Virus record (IMG/VR): IMGVR_UViG_3300018424_000342
Span: 1 to 20,328 of that record
Direction: 5' to 3' (one strand)
DNA: 20,328 bases
Source of the DNA: a virus
Part shown: in pieces, positions 14,480 through 20,328 of the stretch
Layout of the letters: each line of letters starts with the position of its first letter
Numbering within the stretch: position 1 is the stretch's first letter
The notes under the pieces: generated by a model
Database searches by the model: none
Seen by the model: the letters and a program-made list of their open reading frames with translations, nothing else
What the model was told of the DNA's origin: nothing
Position numbers and translations under genes: made by a program

Positions 14480-16452
14480 TGCGTCACCACCTTGGCGGCA
14501 TCAATCTCCAGCTTCTGCTGCTTAAACTGGGCATCCTGCGCCGCCTTTTGCTGATCGAGCTGCAGACGTGCCACCTTCACCTGGGCATCAGCAGCAGCCT
14601 GGTCGGCCTGCGCCTGAACCTTGGCAGCTTCAACCTCAACCAGCTTATCAGCCGGGTTGGGCCTGCCCTGCGGGGGCTGGATCGCCTCAAGCGTGTCCTC
14701 GAGATCACGCGCACCAGGGAACGCCCTAGCAGCAAACAGCAGCATCTGCTTGGCTTGCTCAAAGCCAATGGCACCAGAGCTGACCATCGGGCCAATCGCC
14801 TGCAGGAACTGCACTGTCGCTGTCAAAAACTCTGTGCGCCGCTGCTGTTCAATCGCGCTGTCTACAGCCTGGCTTTCGTCAGTGTCGATGCTGATGCGGT
14901 AGCTACGCAGACGCTCATCACGCATCAATGCAACCGCCTCTGGCGATACCGGGACGCCTGTAATGCGCGAAAGCAGCTCAGGCTCCAGGTTCTCGACCAT
15001 CAGCTCGGCCTTCAGCTCCAGAATCTGGTCAAGGAACATCTCGATGCAGCGCTGCCGGTTGACAAGGCGCATCGCACCAAACTGACCCTTAATACGCTGG
15101 GCTGTCGCCGTCTCACGGCTGGCGCTAGAGCCGCGCATAATGTCCGAAATGCCAGTGATCTCATAGATCGTCTGAATCACGATCTGACGCGACTGGTAGA
15201 GCTGCGCCAGAGCCTTGATAAGATTATCAAGCGGCGCTTCCTGCATCACATTGGCAAGACCACCACCAGCCTGCAGCATGGCCATATTGTCCACCGGCAC
15301 AAACTCATTGTCCGATGCACCCGCCAGACGCTGCAGCTCCTGGAACGATGCGTCATATACACCGCGCCGCTTCAGCGCTTCTGTCAGATTGGCAATGCGC
15401 TGCGTAATCAGATCAAGCTCATAGAGCTGATCTTCATAGGTCAGGATCTCAGGGACAGGAAGCGTTGTATCGGTGGTCGATACGGCATACAGAGGCTCTG
15501 GAATAGGCCAGAAACCGTCCAGATTGTACGGATCATCGAACTCCTCAAGCAGCTCATCATAGTCGGCAGCAATAAAGATCTGCTTGCCTGAACGCTTGTC
15601 CCAAATCTCATAGATTTCAGCCCGATCCGGCTGCTTGTTGTCCTCGTAGGCGTCACCCTCATCGCCGCGATAGCTCAGCGGGATCATTTCGCCTTTTGGG
15701 CCGTAATAATCGACTAGTTCCTGCCTGGTCATAAGGTGACGGAAGCCAATCCACGTTACATCAGGCCAGCCACGCGCCGGCGACATTACAAAGTCTTCCC
15801 AATGCACATATTCGCACCGGATTGACTGTTCACCGACATATTCGACCGGCTCACCCAGCACATACGGCCCCATCGGGCCTTGCATGACCATGCCAGCGTC
15901 TACCTGGTTGCCTTCAGCGTCTACAAACGCGCTACCGATCGGCACATCACCGATCTGGCCTGGCGCAACCTCACCGATGCCAGTGATTGGCTGCTGGCGC
16001 ACCGGGATCATCTCAGGATCACCCTCGACCACCACCGGCTCATAGGTAACCCGCAGAACACCGCGACCAACGATCAAATAGTCCTCAATCGCCCGCCGAA
16101 CAGCCATGTCAAAGTTGTAGACATCGAGCTGGTATTGCAGCCCACGCTCCAGCACAGTCGCCACAGTGCGGCCCACAGGGTCATTGTCACGAAAACGGCG
16201 CCGTACTTTGGGACGCGGCGTCTTAAAGTACAGAGCCGACTTCAACGTATCCACGTTACTATAGAAGATGTTCATGCGCGTATCGCGCATCATGCGATCA
16301 GGATTGTCGTCCCGATAACGATCAATGATCTCATAGCAACGGTTGCGCCACGTCTCCTCAAAGCCACGCGCCCGCCGGATCTGGTCGTTCCAGTAACGCG
16401 CACGATCCCCTTTGCCTTTAGGCTCACGGTCATATGCGTAGGATTCAGCCAT
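14476..16452 (-). CDS. Portal protein
   Basis: This 658-residue protein follows the large terminase directly. The N-terminal segment RYWNDQIRRARGFEETWRNR (about 19-38) and the MMRDTRMNIFYSNVDTLKSA region are typical of large podovirus-type portals, the dodecameric ring through which DNA enters and leaves the head. The middle is mixed alpha/beta. The last 60 or so residues (EAAKVQAQADQAAADAQ onwards) form a long Ala/Gln/Lys coiled coil, as in portals that carry an extended C-terminal barrel. The start is ATG in TAATG. The stop overlaps the acyltransferase start as ATGA. A 370-residue plus-strand frame antisense to it is a shadow. Confidence 0.93.
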   Translation of the reverse strand: MAESYAYDREPKGKGDRARYWNDQIRRARGFEETWRNRCYEIIDRYRDDNPDRMMRDTRMNIFYSNVDTLKSALYFKTPRPKVRRRFRDNDPVGRTVATVLERGLQYQLDVYNFDMAVRRAIEDYLIVGRGVLRVTYEPVVVEGDPEMIPVRQQPITGIGEVAPGQIGDVPIGSAFVDAEGNQVDAGMVMQGPMGPYVLGEPVEYVGEQSIRCEYVHWEDFVMSPARGWPDVTWIGFRHLMTRQELVDYYGPKGEMIPLSYRGDEGDAYEDNKQPDRAEIYEIWDKRSGKQIFIAADYDELLEEFDDPYNLDGFWPIPEPLYAVSTTDTTLPVPEILTYEDQLYELDLITQRIANLTEALKRRGVYDASFQELQRLAGASDNEFVPVDNMAMLQAGGGLANVMQEAPLDNLIKALAQLYQSRQIVIQTIYEITGISDIMRGSSASRETATAQRIKGQFGAMRLVNRQRCIEMFLDQILELKAELMVENLEPELLSRITGVPVSPEAVALMRDERLRSYRISIDTDESQAVDSAIEQQRRTEFLTATVQFLQAIGPMVSSGAIGFEQAKQMLLFAARAFPGARDLEDTLEAIQPPQGRPNPADKLVEVEAAKVQAQADQAAADAQVKVARLQLDQQKAAQDAQFKQQKLEIDAAKVVTQ

Positions 16453-17882
16453 TACATTCTCCAGCCTGACGGCTTAGACGCACGCTCCAGACCATCCATC
16501 ATTTCCTCGATGGTAGGCGGTCGCCAAGGGTCTTCTTCCAGTTCAGGTATGCGCCGCTGAAACGGCCTCGCCATGCAAGCGTAACGAATGTCATCCGCCG
16601 CATGATCTTCCTGAGTCGTGTCAATGTCCTCAATCCTGTGCTTGTCGTGCGTAAGCACTGGCAACGTGCGGATTGTGTCCACACAGTCGCTGAAAACAAA
16701 AAGCATTGGGATACCATCATCACCAATCAGACGCTGACGCACCTGATCCCAGCCAGATACCCTGGCATTGTCAGCACGCCTGAAGCGGATGCCCATCTTT
16801 GACAGCCGCTCACCAATCGACGGCCCGCCGTCAAACTTCCAGATGCTCGGATCACCAACGCCAAAATCTATGCGCTCACCAGCCTCACGGCTGCGGATGC
16901 CAGCGCCAACCTCCTCAGCAGTCATTCTCAGACCGCGATTAGGCCCAGCAGCCCCATACCACTCCCGATAGCGTATCAACGCCCCATCAGGGAAATACTC
17001 ATGGTCATCAGCTACCGCCCACCAGCCAACGCTGAACGGCGAGGCAGAACCCCAGTCAAAGCTGCGGAACTTAGTCCAGTGATCCGGTATCTCAAACGGC
17101 CTGACAACATGAAGATCACGCTGCCAGATGTCGCCAAAGAACGAACCAACAACCAGATCCCAGTCGCCTTCACGCAACGCTCTGGCCAGCTCATCAGGCA
17201 GTGCCGAGAAGCTAGAGGCATATGAAGGGTCGATATACTTGTTGTCAGCCATCTTGGCCGGGATATACATCGTCACCCAGCCCTTGTCAGACGGATCATT
17301 CGGATCACGCATCGTGTGATCGTAGAAATACTGCTCTGCCGGTGCCGGGTCGATATACAGCGCCTTCAAATAATTGTGGCTCTGACCACCAGGGTTGGCC
17401 GTCATCACCAGCCGGGGCAAAAAGCCCTCCTGCTTGGGCTGGAAGTTGCCCAGACGCATCCTCGATTTGATGTAACCCAACTGATAAGGCGTCATCTGAC
17501 CGGCCTCATCAACCAGTGCTATATGTATCTCAGTTCCCTGAATACGGTCACAATCACTGTCCCGCTCCAAATACTGGAACTGGATCGAACTGCCATTGAA
17601 GAACTCATAGCGCTTGCGCGTCTCATTGTAGTTGCCAAGCTCTCGCGGCAGCTCACGCTTCAACGGCTGTATATGGTTGGCATCCAGCTCAGGAAGTGAC
17701 CGCCTGAAAATAAACGCCTGCAAGCCTGGGTTCTCCAGACAAAAGCCAATCAGGTCATAACGCCCCGCATGGCTCTTGCCGCCACCAGCAGCGCCGCCAA
17801 ACAAAATCTGCTTGGCACGACACTTGTGAAGCAATGCCTGCTTTGGCTGCGGGTCATAGTCGATCTTGATGGTTTTAGGCAT
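16452..17882 (-). CDS. terL: Terminase large subunit (packaging ATPase/nuclease)
   Basis: This 476-residue protein is the motor that pumps DNA into the prohead through the portal and cuts the concatemer. Visible motifs are the Walker A loop GGAAGGGKSH (29-38), the Walker B strand IALVDEAG (121-128, catalytic Glu126) and the coupling motif TANPGG (161-166). The C-terminal RNase H-like nuclease has RSFDWGSASPF (first acid Asp276), GVGDPSIW (Asp344) and EDHAADDIRYA (Asp430/431). All expected catalytic residues are present and the length is normal. The ATG overlaps the upstream stop as TGATG. The TAA stop overlaps the portal start as TAATG, so terminase and portal are translationally coupled. Confidence 0.96.
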   Translation of the reverse strand: MPKTIKIDYDPQPKQALLHKCRAKQILFGGAAGGGKSHAGRYDLIGFCLENPGLQAFIFRRSLPELDANHIQPLKRELPRELGNYNETRKRYEFFNGSSIQFQYLERDSDCDRIQGTEIHIALVDEAGQMTPYQLGYIKSRMRLGNFQPKQEGFLPRLVMTANPGGQSHNYLKALYIDPAPAEQYFYDHTMRDPNDPSDKGWVTMYIPAKMADNKYIDPSYASSFSALPDELARALREGDWDLVVGSFFGDIWQRDLHVVRPFEIPDHWTKFRSFDWGSASPFSVGWWAVADDHEYFPDGALIRYREWYGAAGPNRGLRMTAEEVGAGIRSREAGERIDFGVGDPSIWKFDGGPSIGERLSKMGIRFRRADNARVSGWDQVRQRLIGDDGIPMLFVFSDCVDTIRTLPVLTHDKHRIEDIDTTQEDHAADDIRYACMARPFQRRIPELEEDPWRPPTIEEMMDGLERASKPSGWRM

Positions 17883-19957
17883 CAGATCATGTCACGCAGA
17901 TCGTCTATGTCGTAGACAAAGGTGTTACGCAGTCCCATAGGCGGCGGGCTAGACATCTGGCCTTCATAAGTCTGGTCAGGTGGGAATATAGACCTGTCGA
18001 ACTGTTCTGGCTGGCCAATCCCCATAAAGTTGTCTTTGTAGGTTGTCCCGCGCCGCGCCTGAACCATTCTCGCCTCAACCTCACCCAAAGAGTTGAGATA
18101 GACCTGGTAGTTGCCAGATCCGAGACGAAACGTGGTGTTTGGCGGCAGACCAACGTCCTGCGTAAGACCTTCCAATGCACGGCCTGCGTTGCGGAAGTCC
18201 AGAAGATCGCCCCTGGTCTTATCCATGCCACGGCCAATCTGACGAATACGCCGGTCTATATCCTTTGCCGTCAGGTTCTCAGCCAGCGCAGTAGCGGCAG
18301 CAGACTCCTCTTTTGTGTATTCAGCCATTTTTGCAAAAGCAGCAGCAATCCACCGCTCACGCTGCACACTTTTTCGCTTATTGTAAGTGTAGCCAAGCTC
18401 GTCAGACAGCTCCCGCCTGATACGGTCGCCATACTTGTAAAAGTCGGCAGAATTAAACAGCATCCGCGGCTGGAAGCTGTCACGCATTGACATATTCTCA
18501 TAGCGCTTGATAGCACTCGCTGTCGAATAGTCCGACAGCTCAGCACTAAGCTGATTGTAACGATCAGCAGCCGGCGCTGTTCTTGCGAACACTGCCTCAT
18601 GCTCTTTGATGGCCTTTTCTCGTATGGCCGGGGCCAACTGTACGTTTGCGCCTCTGGCAAAGCCCTCGATGCCTTGAACTGCGTGCTGCAGCTCATGGAC
18701 GAGGATATCAGCCACCTTGTCCTTAAACTCGCCGGCTGTCGCCGCCTCGCCGCGCCCTGAGCGTATCAGCGAGGCAATGTTCACACCGATTTGCTTTTGA
18801 TCCTCTTTGAAGAAGCCAAGGGCGCTACGTTTCGGATCATCGAAAAACACCACTCTGTAGTCACGAAGCTGCGGGTAAGCCTCATACAGTTCCGGGTGAT
18901 CGAAAAGGTCGCCAATCTTCAATAGCTTTGGCTGAAAGCCTGGAACTGATAGAATTGACTTAGCAAAGTCCTCATTGACGGTAAGAACCTGATCGCCGTC
19001 CGGGCCTGCCGCCAAGTCAGAAATTTTCACGTCATCAGCAAACCCTGGGATCTGCACAGTCGCATTAGAATCGTCAATTTCAAACCGATACTGATTGTCT
19101 GGCAGCTTGAAAATACCCTTGCCAAACTCGCGTTCTGTTTGGAAAAACGCTCCCCGACCAGGCCGATCAGCTAGAGCATCGCCAGCAGGCGCGTCAGCGA
19201 AAATTTCATCAATTCTTTGTACGCTTTCGTCTTGCAAACGACCAAGCTCCAGGCTGTTGGTATCCATCTGATCCATCAGCGCAGCCCTGCGGGCATTGAA
19301 CTGGTCAGTCAGCTCATCACCCAAAACCATGCGACCCTTAGTCAGCTCGTTGGTGACGTACTGATATTCGTTCATCAAGCGGCTCTGATTTGCCACTATT
19401 TGGTCAATCGCTTCCTGGGCTTTGTTGGCCACAGGGAACGTCTTTGCACTCTTACCGGCAAAAATGCCGATAGATCCCTCTGGAATTGACCCGCGCAGCA
19501 AATTAGCGCCAGTCATCCCGCCACCCATCACCGAAAGACCAAAGTTGTTGATCTCATCAATGACCGCAGGCGGCAACTGACCGTTGACCGGTATGTAACG
19601 CGGGTCACCGCTGAGCGCCCTGCCAGCAGTCCTTGCAGCGTCCCTAACCCCCGCTGCAGCACCCTGAACCAGCTTGGGGAACGCCGGCACCAGGTCACCT
19701 TCAGGCGTAGTCCCAATCGGCAAGATGTAGCCACTATCAACGTCCGTATCGCCTACAAGCGCACTGCCAATGCGACTGAACACGCTAGGGTCACTCTCAA
19801 CGCCCTGCGGGCCAGCCATCATCGCATCGTCAGGCGACATGAAGTCAGACGGCGTGGAACCAGCATTGAAGAACCGACTGCCGCTGAACGGATCGTCGCG
19901 CAAATCTGTCATCAACCGCTGCGCCATCATCTGGCGGGCTAATCCTTGCTCTGCCAT
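17882..19957 (-). CDS. Large phage protein with zincin-like metallopeptidase motif (polyvalent-protein type domain)
   Basis: This is a 691-residue protein. A zinc-peptidase signature, HELQH, sits at residues 421-425 and is followed by AVQGIEGFARG. About 200 residues later comes NSLGEVEARMVQARR (GEVEAR at 625-630), whose glutamates could supply the third metal ligand. The segments ELYEAYPQLRDYRVVF (357-371) and IGVNIASLI (390-398) before the motif also recall the metallopeptidase-like domain found in large phage and mobile-element polyvalent proteins (LPD23-like; family named from memory). The region between the two motifs (about 440-620) is largely helical and charged. The N-terminus is low in order, with a Gly-rich stretch at 144-150. 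No signal peptide is seen. The stop overlaps the large-terminase start (TGATG), so the two are coupled. A role in head maturation or an injected enzyme are both possible. The ribosome-binding site is weak (AGG five to seven bases upstream). Confidence 0.7.
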   Translation of the reverse strand: MAEQGLARQMMAQRLMTDLRDDPFSGSRFFNAGSTPSDFMSPDDAMMAGPQGVESDPSVFSRIGSALVGDTDVDSGYILPIGTTPEGDLVPAFPKLVQGAAAGVRDAARTAGRALSGDPRYIPVNGQLPPAVIDEINNFGLSVMGGGMTGANLLRGSIPEGSIGIFAGKSAKTFPVANKAQEAIDQIVANQSRLMNEYQYVTNELTKGRMVLGDELTDQFNARRAALMDQMDTNSLELGRLQDESVQRIDEIFADAPAGDALADRPGRGAFFQTEREFGKGIFKLPDNQYRFEIDDSNATVQIPGFADDVKISDLAAGPDGDQVLTVNEDFAKSILSVPGFQPKLLKIGDLFDHPELYEAYPQLRDYRVVFFDDPKRSALGFFKEDQKQIGVNIASLIRSGRGEAATAGEFKDKVADILVHELQHAVQGIEGFARGANVQLAPAIREKAIKEHEAVFARTAPAADRYNQLSAELSDYSTASAIKRYENMSMRDSFQPRMLFNSADFYKYGDRIRRELSDELGYTYNKRKSVQRERWIAAAFAKMAEYTKEESAAATALAENLTAKDIDRRIRQIGRGMDKTRGDLLDFRNAGRALEGLTQDVGLPPNTTFRLGSGNYQVYLNSLGEVEARMVQARRGTTYKDNFMGIGQPEQFDRSIFPPDQTYEGQMSSPPPMGLRNTFVYDIDDLRDMI

Positions 19958-20020
19958 GCAACCTGAAACCTTTGATTTTTATGCCGACGCGCGTGTTCAC
20001 ATATCGCATACGTCGCCGCG

Positions 20021-20060
20021 CAAGCCGGCCCGGTGGGGTCAGGCCCAGGGGGCCACCTTG
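20021..20060 (-). other. GC-rich hairpin in the gap between the terminase small subunit and the next gene
   Basis: On the minus strand the arms CAAGGTGGCCC (20060-20050) and GGGCCGGCTTG (20031-20021) can pair over 11 positions with one G-G mismatch and one G-T wobble, around an 18-base loop. A smaller competing hairpin, GGCCC-CCT-GGGCC, lies inside it. A second small hairpin, CTGCG-TTACAG-CGCAG, lies nearer the small-terminase stop (20105-20090). There is no U-run after any of them, so a classical intrinsic terminator is not supported. It could be an mRNA structure or part of a packaging or terminase-binding site. The rest of the 166-base gap (19958-20123) shows no gene and no promoter I would defend. 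Confidence 0.4.
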
Positions 20061-20123
20061 TCAGAAATGCCTCGTAAGCAGGAGGTCGTCTGCGCTGTAA
20101 CGCAGGCTCAGCAAGGGTTTGCG

Positions 20124-20328
20124 CTAATCTACGATGTCCGCCTGTCTCAAAACTGTCTCAGAACCACCGCGCTCGATGTTGATCTGGACGTTAACAGCGC
20201 CGCCTTTTGAGCTGTCGCTGCCAAAGCTATCCCTTTGAGTTCGTTCAAGATACCAGCTATCAGCCCGCCAGTCGCGTTCACCAGCCTGGCCGATCCGGCG
20301 CACCCTGAGAGCGACAGCAGCGCTTTCT
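20124..20328 (-). CDS. terS: Probable terminase small subunit, C-terminal part (5' end outside window)
   Basis: An open minus-strand frame enters from the right edge and ends at TAG (20124-20126), giving 67 residues. It contains GERDWRADSWYLERTQRDSFG (as GERDWRADSW then YLERTQRDSFG), the Asp-Trp-Arg-Ala...Trp-x-Leu-Glu-Arg pattern typical of the C-terminal helices of phage small terminases, followed by a polar beta-like tail (NVQINIERGG). Small terminases recognise the packaging site and recruit the large subunit. The position, two genes upstream of the large terminase, fits that role. The DNA-binding N-terminus lies outside the window, so the call rests on a short motif plus gene order. Confidence 0.6.
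   Translation of the reverse strand, partial: ESAAVALRVRRIGQAGERDWRADSWYLERTQRDSFGSDSSKGGAVNVQINIERGGSETVLRQADIVD

Noticed and set aside
14479-15591. 370-codon open frame on the plus strand
   Set aside because: It is fully antisense to the portal gene, contains no recognisable domain, and is Leu/His/Arg-rich in the way frames opposite a GC-moderate gene usually are.
19958-20123. Promoter in the gap before the zincin gene
   Set aside because: No pair of -35/-10-like hexamers with acceptable spacing was found on the minus strand; isolated TATG-like bits are not enough.

Overview
The window is one long minus-strand virion-morphogenesis and packaging operon of a tailed phage with a short-tail (podovirus-like) gene set. 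The evidence is a large terminase with Walker and nuclease motifs, a portal, scaffold and HK97-type major capsid, an adaptor, a nozzle-type tail protein, a beta-rich tail fibre, and a closing run of proteins that look like T7-style internal-virion (DNA ejection) proteins. Several hypothetical genes (the 136-, 146-, 237-, 70- and 145-residue products) match, from memory, families seen mostly in uncultured marine phages. A marine proteobacterial host is therefore a reasonable but unproven guess. No host gene, tRNA, integrase, CRISPR array or insertion sequence is visible.

Layout, read right to left in the direction of transcription. At 20328-20124 is the C-terminus of a probable small terminase, followed by a 166-base gap with a GC-rich hairpin. 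Next come a 691-residue protein with a zincin-like HExxH motif, the large terminase and the portal. Then comes a HlyC/RTX-type lysine acyltransferase, a glycine/proline-rich protein with no lysine at all, two small conserved proteins, the scaffold, the major capsid protein and a probable decoration protein. A very stable C(UUCG)G hairpin follows. The tail block is a 145-residue helix-hairpin-helix-like protein, the adaptor, the nozzle, the fibre and two fibre-associated proteins that share a motif. Then comes a possible lysis/membrane cluster: a 56-residue holin-like protein, a 68-residue protein with a hydrophobic N-terminus, and a 237-residue protein with one membrane segment and four cysteines. 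The left end holds a GNAT acetyltransferase and three candidate internal-virion proteins, the last cut by the window edge.

The genes are packed so tightly that most junctions are start/stop overlaps (ATGA, GTGA, TTGA, TAATG, TGATG). This points to one polycistronic message with translational coupling. Only the gaps at 9860-9915 and 19958-20123 exceed 15 bases, and both contain hairpins. There is no stretch above 300 bases without a gene, and every long plus-strand reading frame is an antisense shadow.

The most interesting feature is the complete-looking HlyC-like lysine acyltransferase inside a head-assembly operon, with both catalytic residues conserved and no RTX toxin in sight. It lies beside a lysine-free protein and in the same operon as an internal-virion protein with a single lysine (Met-Gly-Lys). 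This suggests that phage proteins, perhaps virion proteins, are acylated during assembly. That idea is inference and is set out as a testable hypothesis. No endolysin is recognised in the window.
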